From: Alphaproteobacteria bacterium
GTDB lineage: Bacteria; Pseudomonadota; Alphaproteobacteria; UBA2966; CAIVPW01
Assembly (NCBI GenBank): GCA_016869235.1
Contig: VGER01000011.1
Span: forward strand, 1 to 42,802
DNA length: 42,802 nt
Direction: 5' to 3'
Numbering within the stretch: position 1 is the first letter of the stretch; each line of letters starts with the position of its first letter. The notes beneath the pieces are model-generated. The model saw only the letters and a list, made by a program, of their open reading frames with translations, was not told the DNA's origin and made no database searches. Shown in pieces: positions 32,953-41,777 of the stretch. Made by a program: the position numbers and the translations under genes.

Positions 32953-33690
32953 CTAGAGACCGGCGAAGGTGGAGACAGTTGCTCCGTCCCACAACTCGGC
33001 GGTGGGCGGCACCTCGCCCGGGCGTCGCACGTGCACCGCGCGCATGCCGGCCTGCGCCGCCGCCCTGACCTCGCCGGCATGGTCGGAGAAGAACGCGACG
33101 CGATCCGGCGCGACGCCGATGCGGGACGCGATGGTGGCGTAGGACTTGGCTTCGAGCTTGCCGCCGACGGTGGTGTCGAAATGTCCGGACAGGTGCGGCA
33201 GCAAGTCGCCGTGATCGGTGTGCCGGAACAGGAGTTTCTGCGCCTCGACCGAGCCCGATGAGTAGATGAATACCCGCACGCCGCGCGGCGGCCAGGAACG
33301 AAGCGCCGCCACCGCGTCGTCGAAAACAGGCCCCTTGAGCGCGCCGGACTCGTAGCCCTGCCGCCAGATCATGCCTTGCAGCGACTTGAGCGGCGTCACC
33401 TTGCGGTCCTCATCGGACCAATGGATGAGCGCGTGCACGGCGGCGGCGGGGTCGGGCCGCGCGGCGCCAAGCTCCTTCGCCACCGCGGCGATTTGCTCCG
33501 CCACCGCCGGCTCGTCGGCATGGCGCATGACGAAGTCGGCAATGCGCTGGCGCGCGAACGGGAACAGCGTCTCCTTCACGAACGCGATCGGGGTCGTCGT
33601 CCCCTCGATATCCAGGAGCGCGACGTCCCCGCGCCGCAAAGGTGTCACCGGTCGGCGCGCCTCCGGCGCGACGGGCGCGAGTTCAGACAC
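32953..33690 (-). CDS. mtnC: Enolase-phosphatase E1 (methionine salvage)
   Basis: This 245-residue HAD-superfamily enzyme turns 2,3-diketo-5-methylthiopentyl-1-phosphate into the acireductone substrate of MtnD. The nucleophile motif LLDIEGTTTPIAFV is near residue 26, motif II is in VFIYSSGSVEAQ, and motif III in VAFFSDHAGEV, as in known MtnC. It begins with GTG 33690 and overlaps the end of mtnD by eight bases. No mtnA or mtnK is in the window. Confidence 0.9.
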   Translation of the reverse strand: MSELAPVAPEARRPVTPLRRGDVALLDIEGTTTPIAFVKETLFPFARQRIADFVMRHADEPAVAEQIAAVAKELGAARPDPAAAVHALIHWSDEDRKVTPLKSLQGMIWRQGYESGALKGPVFDDAVAALRSWPPRGVRVFIYSSGSVEAQKLLFRHTDHGDLLPHLSGHFDTTVGGKLEAKSYATIASRIGVAPDRVAFFSDHAGEVRAAAQAGMRAVHVRRPGEVPPTAELWDGATVSTFAGL

Positions 33691-34243
33691 TCCGCACTTG
33701 CTCGCCGAAGGGCGGGAACTTCTCCGCGATGGTGGCGCCGGTGAACTTCGCCACCCAGCCCTCGGGGTTGGTGAACAGGCGGATGGCGGTGAAGCGCGGC
33801 GCCGGTCCCATGTCGAACCAGTGCTTGGTGTTGTCCGGCACCGAGATCAGGTCGTTGCGCTCGCAGAGCACCTGATACACGCGCGGCCCGAGGTGCAGGT
33901 AGAACGAGCCAATGCCCTCGACGAAGAAGCGCACCTCGTCCTCCGAGTGCTGGTGCTCGTTGAGGAACTTCTTGCGCGCCTCGACGCGATTCGCGGCGTC
34001 CGGCACCATGCGCACGACGTCGGCGGTGACGTAGCCCTTGGCACGCTTGAGCTTGTCGATCGGCTTGGCGTACGCGGCGAGCACCTTGTCCTGGCCGTCG
34101 GCGGGCGCGAGCTCGACGTCCGCCTTCCAGCGCTCGAACAGAATGCCTTCCTTCTCGAGCGCCTTGGCGATCCCCGAGGCGTCCGTGATGACTTGCTCCG
34201 GCGCCGCCGGCTTGTCGTCGCGAAAGATTCTGAGCTCGCTCAT
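33683..34243 (-). CDS. mtnD: Acireductone dioxygenase (methionine salvage)
   Basis: The 186-residue cupin enzyme oxidises acireductone to the 2-keto acid of methionine plus formate (iron form). The metal site HQHSEDEVRFFVEG holds HxHxxxxE, and the second His sits later in the cupin. Its ATG 34243 overlaps the TGA of mtnB (ATGA), and its TGA overlaps the mtnC GTG, so the three genes are one coupled operon. Confidence 0.93.
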   Translation of the reverse strand: MSELRIFRDDKPAAPEQVITDASGIAKALEKEGILFERWKADVELAPADGQDKVLAAYAKPIDKLKRAKGYVTADVVRMVPDAANRVEARKKFLNEHQHSEDEVRFFVEGIGSFYLHLGPRVYQVLCERNDLISVPDNTKHWFDMGPAPRFTAIRLFTNPEGWVAKFTGATIAEKFPPFGEQVRSV

Positions 34244-34890
34244 CGCATCACCTTCCGTCTCTCCAGCTCGCACCCCAAAAGGAACTCCAGCGCCTCGGTG
34301 TGGCGCAACGCGTCGGCCATGGTGCGGCCCCAGGCATATAGTCCGTGGCCCGCCAGAAGATAGCCGAAGCGCGGGCCGGCGTCGGCCAGGCGCGCGCGCA
34401 CGTCGCGGGCGAGCGCGTCCATGTCCTGGGTGTTGGCGAACACCGGCACGGCGACGCCCGTCTCATGGGTGCGGATGCCGTCGAGCGCCTTCAACAGCTC
34501 GTAGCCTTCCAGCCGGATTTCATGGCTCGCATCCACCATCGACAGCACGGTGGCGTTGCGGGCGTGCACATGGACGACCGCGCCAACCGCGGCGTCGGCA
34601 GTGTAGCGCTCCACGTGCAGCGCGGTTTCAGCCGACGCGGCGAGGCCGCCGAGCACTTTCCCGGCAGCGAGGTCGAAGAGGAGCACGTCCGGCGAGCGCA
34701 GGCTGCCCTTGTCGACGCCCGAGGCGGTGATGGCCATGGCGCCGCCGTCCACGCGCGCCGACAGGTTGCCGGCGGTGGCGGGGGTCCAGCCCTTGGCCGA
34801 GACAAACGCGCCGGCGGCGATGATGTCCTCGGCGACTCGCACAGGCACGCCGTCGGGGTGACGGGCGGGAACGGCATCCGTCTTATTCAT
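34240..34890 (-). CDS. mtnB: Methylthioribulose-1-phosphate dehydratase (methionine salvage)
   Basis: The protein belongs to the class II aldolase/adducin family and dehydrates methylthioribulose-1-phosphate. Metal-binding HVHAR is in GAVVHVHARNATVL, with a third His in LLAGHGLYAWG near residue 185. I use ATG 34890 (216 aa, MNKTDAV); in-frame starts at 34902 and 34911 are also possible, and no clear ribosome site helps choose. It is the first gene of the mtnB-mtnD-mtnC operon. Confidence 0.88.
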   Translation of the reverse strand: MNKTDAVPARHPDGVPVRVAEDIIAAGAFVSAKGWTPATAGNLSARVDGGAMAITASGVDKGSLRSPDVLLFDLAAGKVLGGLAASAETALHVERYTADAAVGAVVHVHARNATVLSMVDASHEIRLEGYELLKALDGIRTHETGVAVPVFANTQDMDALARDVRARLADAGPRFGYLLAGHGLYAWGRTMADALRHTEALEFLLGCELERRKVMR

Positions 34891-34988
34891 GGGCCGCCAC
34901 ATATGGGCCATGGCGTGCCAGGGTCAAGGATCACACGCGCGCGCGCCGCGGCTCGCGCGCCCCGGGCCGGAATGGTAGGTTCGCCGCC

Positions 34989-35405
34989 ATGTTCGCCGCC
35001 ACGAGCCGCCGTTCCGCCCTCGCCGCTGCCGCCGCCCTGGCGCTGCTCCTGCCCGGCGGCGCGGCCATCGCGGCCGAAAAAGGCGGCGCCAACGCGCCGA
35101 TGTTCATCAAGCTGCAGGCGCTCAACGTAACGGTGTTCGACCGCGGCCTGACCCGCGGCAAGCTCACCATCGAGCTGCAGCTCGACGTCATCAAGAAGGC
35201 GTCCGCGCCCGCCGTGCAGTCGCGCCTGCCGCGCCTGTATGACGGCTTTCTCGCTGCGGTGACGGAGTACTCCAACTCGCGCACAGCCCTCGATCGCGCG
35301 CCGGACCTCGACTACCTGATGGAGCGTTTCCAGCTCATCACCGACGAAGCGGTCGGCGCCGGCGTGGCCAAGGTGCTGTTCCACTCCGCGGTGCGCACTC
35401 TCTAG
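34989..35405 (+). CDS. Exported FliL-like hypothetical protein, 138 aa
   Basis: A signal peptide (RRSALAAAAALALLLPGGAAIA) precedes about 110 residues with LQALNVTVFDRGLTRGKLTIELQLDVIKK. These resemble the conserved core of the flagellar FliL fold. No TM anchor remains after the leader, and no flagellar genes are nearby. ATG 34989 starts the leader. Its stop is ten bases from the stop of the convergent amidotransferase gene. The FliL relationship is an impression; function unknown. Confidence 0.55.
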   Translation: MFAATSRRSALAAAAALALLLPGGAAIAAEKGGANAPMFIKLQALNVTVFDRGLTRGKLTIELQLDVIKKASAPAVQSRLPRLYDGFLAAVTEYSNSRTALDRAPDLDYLMERFQLITDEAVGAGVAKVLFHSAVRTL

Positions 35406-35414
35406 AAGAAGAGT

Positions 35415-36116
35415 CTACGCCGCCGCGGTCTGCGGCTGGCCTCCCAGCCACCGGTCCAGGAACCTGCCGAGCCAGCGCGCCACCACGGGGTCGTGGACCG
35501 GCGCGGCGGCGAACTGATCTTCGCGCGACTGGGCTCCCGGCTGGTCGAGATCCTCACCATCCTCGGTCCAGCGCGTGACGATGTCGGGCGTAGCCTCGGG
35601 ATGGAACTGCAGGCCCACCGCGATGCCGCAGCGGAACGCCTGGTGGGCGAAGACGTCGCCGCTGGCGAGCAGGTCGGCGCCGCGCGGGACGTCGAAGCCC
35701 TCGCGGTGCCACTGGTAGACGTGCAGCGGGGACGGAAACAACTCGCGGCCGGCGGCAGTGGGGCGGATCGGCGCGTAGCCGATCTCGTGCAGGCCCGCAT
35801 CGTGCGGCGCGACCCGAGCGCCGAGCGAGCGGGCGAGCAGCTGGCCGCCGAGACAGATGCCGAGGTAGGGGACGTCCGCCGCAAGCACGCGCGGAATCCA
35901 GCGCAGCTCGTCGCGGATGAAGTCGAGATGCTCGTCGTTGGCGCTCATCTTGCCGCCGAACACGACGACCCCCGCGAACCCGTTCGGATCAGGCAACGGG
36001 TCGCCGGCAACCGGACGGCAGGCGACGGTGGCAAACCCGCGGGCGCGCAACTCCTCGCCGACCCGGCCGGGGCAGGCGGTGTCCTGGTGCGTGAGCAAAA
36101 GGATGCGGCCGCTCAA
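35415..36116 (-). CDS. Class I glutamine amidotransferase-like protein
   Basis: About 233 residues with the GATase nucleophile elbow YLGICLGGQLLA (Cys near residue 84) and the catalytic His-Glu of LQFHPEATPD. Similar stand-alone GMP-synthase-like domains remove ammonia from glutamine or act as gamma-glutamyl hydrolases. The partner synthetase is not visible, so its role is open. The start is likely TTG 36116, with GAGAGGA six bases before it; an ATG nearby is in another frame. The C-terminus ends QTAAA. Confidence 0.82.
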   Translation of the reverse strand: MSGRILLLTHQDTACPGRVGEELRARGFATVACRPVAGDPLPDPNGFAGVVVFGGKMSANDEHLDFIRDELRWIPRVLAADVPYLGICLGGQLLARSLGARVAPHDAGLHEIGYAPIRPTAAGRELFPSPLHVYQWHREGFDVPRGADLLASGDVFAHQAFRCGIAVGLQFHPEATPDIVTRWTEDGEDLDQPGAQSREDQFAAAPVHDPVVARWLGRFLDRWLGGQPQTAAA

Positions 36117-36253
36117 TGCATGTCCTCTCGCGCCCCCCCCTATAGGGCGTGGAGATTTGCCGCGCAACTCCCAGACGGGGTCAGGAAATCACGGATGGCG
36201 CGGCCCGCCGTGGCGGGCTTGCGGCGTCTCGTCCTTTCGGAGTTTGATCCGCC

Positions 36254-38254
36254 ATGGTCGAGCGGAACCGCGGCCGCAAGTCGGCGCCGGGTGGGAAAGC
36301 GGAAAAACGCGCCGCGCCCCCACACTCGCCGACCCTCCTGCACGAGCGCGCGCTCGCCGCCGCCCAGCAATCGCTGTTCGAGTGGCGGCCGAACCAGGAC
36401 CGCCTGACGATGGGCGCGGCCTTCTGGGCCCAGATCGGCCACCCGCACGAAGGCCCGAGCCTGCCGCTGCGCGACTTCCACGGCCTCCTGGTGCAGGAGG
36501 ACCGCCTTCCGCTCGGCGAGGTGCTGCGGCGCGCGGCCGCGACCCGTCCGGATGGCGCCGAAACCATCCCGGCCTCCTTCCGCGTCGCCACGCCGGCGGG
36601 CGACGTGCACGAGTTCACGCTGGCGCTGGCGCACTCGCCGGTGCTGCTCGAAGGCGAGGCGGTCGTCACCGGCATCGTCAGCGACGCGACCGAGTCGCTG
36701 CGGCTGCGCCGCGAGCTGGTCGAGGCGCGCAACCTCGCCGAGTCGGCGAACCGGGCCAAGTCGGAATTCATTGCCACCATCAGCCACGAGATCCGCACGC
36801 CGATCAACGGCATCCTCGGCATGACAGGCCTGCTTCTCGACAGCGAGCTCAGCGACGAGCAGCGCGACTTAGCGCGCACGGTGCAGGAGTCGGGACAGGC
36901 GCTGCTCGACATCGTCACCGACATCCTCGACTTCGCCAAGGTGGAAGCCGGCAAGCTTGAGCTCAAACAGATTCCCTTCGAGCTGCCCGACCTAGTTGCC
37001 GGCGCCATCCGCATGACCGAGGCGTGCGCCAAGGCGAAAGGCCTCGAGCTGGTCGCGCAGATCGATCCCAAGCTGCCGCGCGAGGTGCTGGGCGACCCGG
37101 GCCGCCTGCGCCAGGTGCTGCTCAACCTGATCGCCAACGCAATCAAGTTCACGGAGCGCGGCAAGGTGTCGGTACGGGCGCGCGTGCTGTCGCGCGCTAA
37201 CCGCACTGTGCGCCTGCGCTTCGAGGTCGAGGACACCGGCATCGGCATCAGCGAGGAAGCGATTCCCAAGTTGTTCCAGAAGTTCAGCCAGGTGGACTCG
37301 TCCATCGCCCGGCGCTACGGCGGCACCGGCCTTGGCCTCGCCGTGTGCAAGAGCCTGGTGGACCTGATGACCGGCGACATCGGCGTCCATTCCGAGATCG
37401 GCCGCGGCAGCACGTTCTGGTTCGAGGTCGCCCTACCCGAGGCGGGCCGCAAGCTCGGCCGCGCGCCGCCGTCGGGGCCGCAGCGCGCCGGCGTGCCGGT
37501 GCTGGTGGTCGACGACAACCCCGTCAACGCCCGCCTTCTCGTCGCGCTGCTGCAGCGCATGGGGCACCCGGCCGACGTGGTCGACACCGGGACGAAGGCG
37601 GTGGAAGCGGCGCGCAAGGGCGAGCACGGCCTCGTGCTGATGGACGTGCAGCTACCCGGCCTGGACGGATACGAGGCGGCGGCGGCGATTCGCTCGCTGC
37701 CCGGACGGCGCGGCGAGGTGCCGATCGTCGCGGTGACGGGGGACATCGGCGAGAGCGACCGCGAACGCTATCGCGGCTCGGCCATCAACGACTTCGTGCA
37801 CAAGCCGGTCGACGCCGGCGTACTCAACGACGTGGTCAAGCGGTGGGCCGGCACCTCGGTGGCGCGCCCGGCGCCGCGCGAGGAGGAGCCGGCCGCGCCG
37901 GTCGACGGCCTCATCGACGAGTCGGTCATCTCGGCCCTCAATGCCCGCATCGGCCCGGCCAAGACCGGCGAGCTCGTCGACCTTTACGTCGCCGACCTGA
38001 AGGAGCGCGTCGAATACGTGCGCGCCGCGCGCACCGCCAAGGACATGAACGCGTTGCACCGCCAGGCCCACGACCTGCGCTCGACCACTGGCAGCCTCGG
38101 GCTGACGCGACTGTTCGCACTCGGCGAGGGCATCCAGAGCGCCACCCACGAGGGTAATGAGAAGCAGGCCTTCTCCCTGGCCGCCGAGGGCATGGTGGTG
38201 GCCGAGCAGACCATCGTCGCCCTGGCCGCCGCCGACCCGCGCAACGACGCGTGA
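36254..38254 (+). CDS. Soluble hybrid histidine kinase (PAS-HK-REC-HPt)
   Basis: The 666-residue protein has no TM segment. It begins with a basic stretch, then a PAS-like region (about 35-150). The kinase core has His178 (TISHEIRTPINGILG) and Asn295 in LIANAIKFT, with G1 DTGIGIS at 327-333. A receiver domain (about 413-535) has Asp464 in VLMDVQLPG. A C-terminal HPt domain follows with His606 in QAHDLRSTTGSLG. Multi-step phosphorelay from kinase to a separate regulator is implied. Its output regulator is not next to it. ATG 36254. Confidence 0.9.
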   Translation: MVERNRGRKSAPGGKAEKRAAPPHSPTLLHERALAAAQQSLFEWRPNQDRLTMGAAFWAQIGHPHEGPSLPLRDFHGLLVQEDRLPLGEVLRRAAATRPDGAETIPASFRVATPAGDVHEFTLALAHSPVLLEGEAVVTGIVSDATESLRLRRELVEARNLAESANRAKSEFIATISHEIRTPINGILGMTGLLLDSELSDEQRDLARTVQESGQALLDIVTDILDFAKVEAGKLELKQIPFELPDLVAGAIRMTEACAKAKGLELVAQIDPKLPREVLGDPGRLRQVLLNLIANAIKFTERGKVSVRARVLSRANRTVRLRFEVEDTGIGISEEAIPKLFQKFSQVDSSIARRYGGTGLGLAVCKSLVDLMTGDIGVHSEIGRGSTFWFEVALPEAGRKLGRAPPSGPQRAGVPVLVVDDNPVNARLLVALLQRMGHPADVVDTGTKAVEAARKGEHGLVLMDVQLPGLDGYEAAAAIRSLPGRRGEVPIVAVTGDIGESDRERYRGSAINDFVHKPVDAGVLNDVVKRWAGTSVARPAPREEEPAAPVDGLIDESVISALNARIGPAKTGELVDLYVADLKERVEYVRAARTAKDMNALHRQAHDLRSTTGSLGLTRLFALGEGIQSATHEGNEKQAFSLAAEGMVVAEQTIVALAAADPRNDA

Positions 38255-38319
38255 GCGGGGCCCGTCGGAGATACCGACATCGGCCATCGTCACGCCGTAA
38301 TCGGGCCACAGATTCTGCC

Positions 38320-38361
38320 TGATGGATTGGGCCGCGGATTGGGCCGAAGATTTGGCCGATC
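38320..38361 (+). repeat. Short degenerate tandem repeat upstream of the dehydrogenase gene
   Basis: Three near-copies of a 13-base unit run head to tail: GGATTGGGCCGC, GGATTGGGCCGAA and GATTTGGCCGAT, with an earlier partial TCGGGCCACAGATT. They lie 30-70 bases upstream of the ATG at 38393. They could be binding sites or simply slippage. Confidence 0.5.
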
Positions 38362-38392
38362 CCGACCCCGCACCGTCCCTGGGAGGAGCCCG

Positions 38393-39631
38393 ATGCGTAT
38401 CGTCTCACACGCAGCCCGGACCGCTGCCGCCTCACTCGCCTTGCTGGTTGCTGCCGCCACCGCCTTCGCCGCCGACGAGCCCGGCCAGCGCTTCAAGATC
38501 ACCTTCGCCGACCTGCCGCGGCCCGGCGCGACCCCTTCGGCATCCAATTCACCGACCGCCATTACGCGTCCGCCCAACACGACGCTGAAGGTGCCGCCCG
38601 GCTTCCAGGTCAACCTGTTCGCCGACCGCCTGGACAACGCGCGCTGGATGACCGTGGCGCCGAACGGCGACGTGTTCCTGGCCGAGCCGCAGGCGGGTAA
38701 GATCACCGTGCTGCGCGACGCCAACAACGACGGCGTCGCCGAGATGCGCAACACGTTCGTCGCCGGGCTCGATCGCCCGCACGGCATGGCGATCCAAGGC
38801 AACTACTTCTACTTCACGACGCCGGCCAACATCTTCCGCATCCCCTACACGGTGGGCGACACCCGCGCGATGGGCACGCCGGCGCTGGTCGGTCCGCGCA
38901 ACTCGCTTGGCGACGGCGCCGGGCATTTCACCCGCAACCTCGCCGTCTCGCCCGACGGCCAGAACCTGTTCGTCGCGGTGGGCAGCCGCGGCAACCTCGC
39001 GGAGGAGCCGGAGGTGCGCGCCAGCGTGCAGCGCTTCGACCTCAACGGCGGCAGCCAGATGACGTTCGGCGGCGGCCTGCGCAACCCGGTCGGCATCGCG
39101 TTCCGGCCGGGCGGCAACGACCTGTACGTCGTGGTGAACGAGCGCGACGGCTACGGCGACGGCCTGGTGCCCGACTTCCTTACGCGCGTGCAGCAGGGCG
39201 ACTTCTATGGCTGGCCCTACGCCTACCTGGGCCCGCACCCCTCGCCGGGCCCGCTCGGCACGCGGAGACCCGACATGGTGGCCAAGACCAAGGCCCCCGA
39301 CGTCCTGTTCGAGGCGCACTCGGCGCCGCTCGGCCTCGCCTTCTACGACGCGCAGATGTTCCCCGCCGACTACCGCGGCGACGCCTTCGTTGCCCTGCAC
39401 GGCTCGTGGAACTCGGGCAAGCCGACCGGCTACAAGGTCGTTCACGTGCCGTTCGAGAACGGCCGGCCGACCGGCGAGTACATCAACTTCGCCACCGGCT
39501 TCTGGGCCTCGGGCACCACCCGCGCCGAGGTGTGGGGCCGGCCGGTGGGCATCGTCGTGGCGCGCGACGGCTCGCTGCTCATCGCCGACGATGTCGGCGA
39601 TGCGATCTGGCGCGTGTCCTACCGCGGTTGA
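38393..39631 (+). CDS. Secreted PQQ-type sugar/sorbosone dehydrogenase-like beta-propeller
   Basis: A signal peptide (AARTAAASLALLVAAATAFA) is followed by a six-bladed propeller of about 385 residues. The family markers are FADRLDNARWMTVAPNGDVFLAE, the GLDRPHGMAI block with the likely catalytic His, VGSRGNL, GLRNPVGIAFRPGG, and GDFYGWPYAYLG. Soluble glucose dehydrogenases and L-sorbosone dehydrogenases share this fold and use PQQ and Ca2+. ATG 38393 has GGGAGGAG four bases before it. It is the only likely PQQ enzyme in the window and a possible partner for the PQQ-type ABC genes. Substrate unknown. Confidence 0.83.
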   Translation: MRIVSHAARTAAASLALLVAAATAFAADEPGQRFKITFADLPRPGATPSASNSPTAITRPPNTTLKVPPGFQVNLFADRLDNARWMTVAPNGDVFLAEPQAGKITVLRDANNDGVAEMRNTFVAGLDRPHGMAIQGNYFYFTTPANIFRIPYTVGDTRAMGTPALVGPRNSLGDGAGHFTRNLAVSPDGQNLFVAVGSRGNLAEEPEVRASVQRFDLNGGSQMTFGGGLRNPVGIAFRPGGNDLYVVVNERDGYGDGLVPDFLTRVQQGDFYGWPYAYLGPHPSPGPLGTRRPDMVAKTKAPDVLFEAHSAPLGLAFYDAQMFPADYRGDAFVALHGSWNSGKPTGYKVVHVPFENGRPTGEYINFATGFWASGTTRAEVWGRPVGIVVARDGSLLIADDVGDAIWRVSYRG

Positions 39632-39923
39632 TCAGCGGACTACACGCGGCACGCGCATCACGCGCCATCATGCACAACGAGCGCGTGTGTGATGGCGGCG
39701 ACGCCGCTGTGATACCGGTCGCATCTAGGTCGATGCGACGGTTGCGGCAACAGGCGCAAAGCGCCTGGTGTGATCGTGATCAGTGCGCGGTAACCATGAG
39801 GCCGTGAGCAATCTGTGACGTTCGCGGCCTTGATACAGCGTCGGCCGGATATCCATGTATGGTGGCGTCCGGGATGATTCTCCGGCGCGAGTCAATCGTG
39901 CCTTGTGAGGTCGAGAAGAACCC

Positions 39924-40334
39924 ATGAGTGGTACCTCTGTGCAAAGCCGTCTGGTCCATCTGCCGGACGAAGAGCCGGACCTCGAAGTGGTCCGCTACGC
40001 GCCCGGCAGCGTCATCTTCTGTAAGGGCAGTCCCGGCTATCGCGCCTTCATCGTGCAGTCCGGCCTGGTCGAGATCTCGAAGGTCGGCCCGCGTGGCGAG
40101 AAGGTCATCGGCTACGTCGGCGGCGGCGAGGTGTTCGGTGAGCTGGCGCCGCTCGACGGCGAGCCGCGCATGGCCTCGGCGACCGCCCTCAAGGAGACGG
40201 TCTGCATCGTCATGCCGGAGAACATGCTGCGCCAGCATCTCTCCAAGGCCGACCCGTTCGTGCGCGACCTGTTGTTCGTGCTGGTGCGCGGGTTGCGCCA
40301 GGTGACGTCGGAGCTGGTGGCCAAGCCGCGCTGA
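39924..40334 (+). CDS. Cyclic-nucleotide-binding-domain protein, 136 aa
   Basis: This is a single CNB-fold domain: VRYAPGSVIFCKGSPGYRAFIVQSGLVEI, GGGEVFGELAPLDGEPRMASA and the phosphate-binding cassette. It lacks the C-terminal DNA-binding helix-turn-helix of Crp/Fnr, ending in a helix (FVLVRGLRQVTSELVAK). It is therefore probably a stand-alone nucleotide-responsive module. ATG 39924. The 292 bases before it hold no gene I can see. Confidence 0.82.
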   Translation: MSGTSVQSRLVHLPDEEPDLEVVRYAPGSVIFCKGSPGYRAFIVQSGLVEISKVGPRGEKVIGYVGGGEVFGELAPLDGEPRMASATALKETVCIVMPENMLRQHLSKADPFVRDLLFVLVRGLRQVTSELVAKPR

Positions 40335-40348
40335 TCACCGCGCCCGCG

Positions 40349-40843
40349 GTGACAGAACAAGGAATTCCGCCCCTGAAGGTCCTTCAGGAGTTCAAGGAGT
40401 TTGCGCTACGCGGCAATGTCATCGACGTCGTGCCGGCGGCACGCTCCGCGCGCCCTGCGCGCTAGGCGCGCGACGCCGTCGGCATCATCATCGGCGGTGC
40501 GTTCGGCACCATCGTCCAGTCCCTCGTCAAGGACGTGATCATGCCGCCCATCGGACTGCTGGTCGGCGGCGTCGACTTCTCCAGCCTGCGCATCTTGCTG
40601 AGCGAGGGCGTCGCCGACGCCGAGCCGGTCGCCATCAACATTGGCGTGTTCCTTAACAACGTGATCAGCTTCCTGATCGTGGCGCTCGCCGTGTTCATGA
40701 TGGTCAAGGCCATCAACACCCTGCGCCGGCGGCTGGAGCGCGGACAGGAGCAGGCCGCGGCGCCGGCCCCGCCGCCCTGGGAGACGTATCTCAAGGACAT
40801 CCGCGACGCCGTCGTGAAGGGCGACGTCGAGGTGAAGCGCTAG
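40349..40843 (+). pseudogene. mscL: mscL, interrupted by a small palindromic insertion with an in-frame TAG
   Basis: The frame starting at GTG 40349 encodes MscL: LQEFKEFALRGNVID, then [20 protein letters not shown]1, a periplasmic loop, TM2 and the C-terminal helix. Between VID and AVGIII, where MscL normally has one residue, lies a 45-48 base insertion. It preserves the frame but contains TAG (40463-40465). Full-length MscL therefore cannot be made unless the stop is read through or a later start is used. The rest of the protein shows no other damage, so the insertion looks recent. Confidence 0.8.
40423..40475 (+). repeat. Palindromic mini-insertion in mscL
   Basis: CGACG occurs at 40423-40427 and again at 40471-40475, possible target-site copies. 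Between them GTGCCGGCGGCAC forms one small palindrome, and CGCGCGCC pairs with GGCGCGCG around a ten-base middle. A compact hairpin-forming insert inside a coding frame resembles palindromic elements known from Rickettsia genes, though its origin is unknown. Confidence 0.65.
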
Positions 40844-40860
40844 AGGAAGAACTGGGGAAT

Positions 40861-40936
40861 TGGTGGAGCCGAGGGGGATCGAACCCCTGACCTCGACATT
40901 GCGAACGTCGCGCTCTCCCAGCTGAGCTACGGCCCC
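40861..40936 (-). tRNA. tRNA-Ala, anticodon CGC
   Basis: The minus strand folds as a complete cloverleaf: acceptor GGGGCCG against CGGCTCC with one G-T, D-arm GCTC...GAGC, anticodon stem CGACG with loop TTCGCAA (anticodon CGC), T-arm AGGGG/CCCCT with TTCGATC, and an encoded CCA. It decodes GCG codons. Confidence 0.95.
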
Positions 40937-41133
40937 AACCGCCGCGATCCGTCGTGCGAATGCACGCCCAAGGCGTAACGGCGCGGTGGGCGGATAATGG
41001 GTAGGCCACCCTGCCCTGTCAACCGAACGCCCCGCAAAGCCTTGTCCCGGACGGCGCGTCCTTGTGCAGCCCCGTCCCTGCCGTTACATAAGTCCCCGCG
41101 TCCACGAGAAGGACGGGCTGCGGGGAGGCGGTC

Positions 41134-41421
41134 GTGGGTTCGCTCTTCTGGCTGATCGACACGATCCTGACCCTGTTCATCTGGGCGCTCATCATCAGCG
41201 CCATCATGAGCTGGCTGGTCGCCTTCGGTGTGCTGAACATGCACAACCGCGTGGTCTACATGATCGGCGACTTCTTCCACCGCATCACCGAGCCGGCGCT
41301 CGCCCCCATCCGCCGCGTCCTGCCCAACCTCGGCGGCGTCGACATCTCGCCGCTGGTGCTGATCCTCCTGCTCATCTTCGCGCGCCGCCTGATCGGCGAT
41401 CTGTTCTTCGCCGCCATGTAG
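41134..41421 (+). CDS. yggT: YggT family membrane protein
   Basis: The 95-residue protein has two hydrophobic regions (about 3-29 and 65-90) with LIISAIMSWLVAFG and the characteristic ITEPALAPIRRVLPNLGGVDISP. YggT-family proteins are linked to membrane and osmotic functions in some bacteria. The start is GTG 41134 with GGGGAGG before it. It is followed closely by the DUF167 gene, a common order. Confidence 0.88.
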   Translation: MGSLFWLIDTILTLFIWALIISAIMSWLVAFGVLNMHNRVVYMIGDFFHRITEPALAPIRRVLPNLGGVDISPLVLILLLIFARRLIGDLFFAAM

Positions 41422-41438
41422 GGCGGCGGGGCCATCGC

Positions 41439-41750
41439 GTGGCGGGCCCCTTCGCTCCCACCAAGGACGGCGTGCTGGTTGCGGTGCACGTGCAGCCGCG
41501 CGCCAGCAAGGCCGCGCTCGGGCCCATTGCCACTGACGCGGCCGGCGCCAGCGTGCTCAAGGCGCGCGTCACGGCTGCACCGGCCGACGGGCGCGCCAAC
41601 GCGGCGGTGTGCGCGCTGCTTGCCAAGGCGCTGGGCGTGCCGAAGGCGAGTGTGCGCATCGTGCGCGGCGCGACCTCGCGCCACAAGACGGTGCACGTCA
41701 CGGGCGATCCGCAGGCCCTGCTGGCCAGGCTGGCGGCGCTTGCTGGCTGA
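41439..41750 (+). CDS. DUF167 (YggU) family protein, 103 aa
   Basis: A small soluble protein with the DUF167 pattern: VHVQPRASKAALG near residue 15, LKARVTAAPADGRANAAVCALLAKALGVP in the middle, and VRIVRGATSRHKTVHVTG near the C-terminus. GTG 41439 is the start, 18 bases after the yggT stop. The function of the family is not established. Confidence 0.87.
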   Translation: MAGPFAPTKDGVLVAVHVQPRASKAALGPIATDAAGASVLKARVTAAPADGRANAAVCALLAKALGVPKASVRIVRGATSRHKTVHVTGDPQALLARLAALAG

Positions 41751-41777
41751 GAGGCGACCGCCTATAGGAGCGCCAGC

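Noticed and set aside
34906..34922. TGGCACG just upstream of mtnB
   Set aside because: The -12 GC falls one base out of register and there is no TTGC, so it is not a convincing sigma-54 promoter.
38320..38361. CRISPR-like repeats upstream of 38393
   Set aside because: Three short degenerate 13-base units without spacers are not a CRISPR array.
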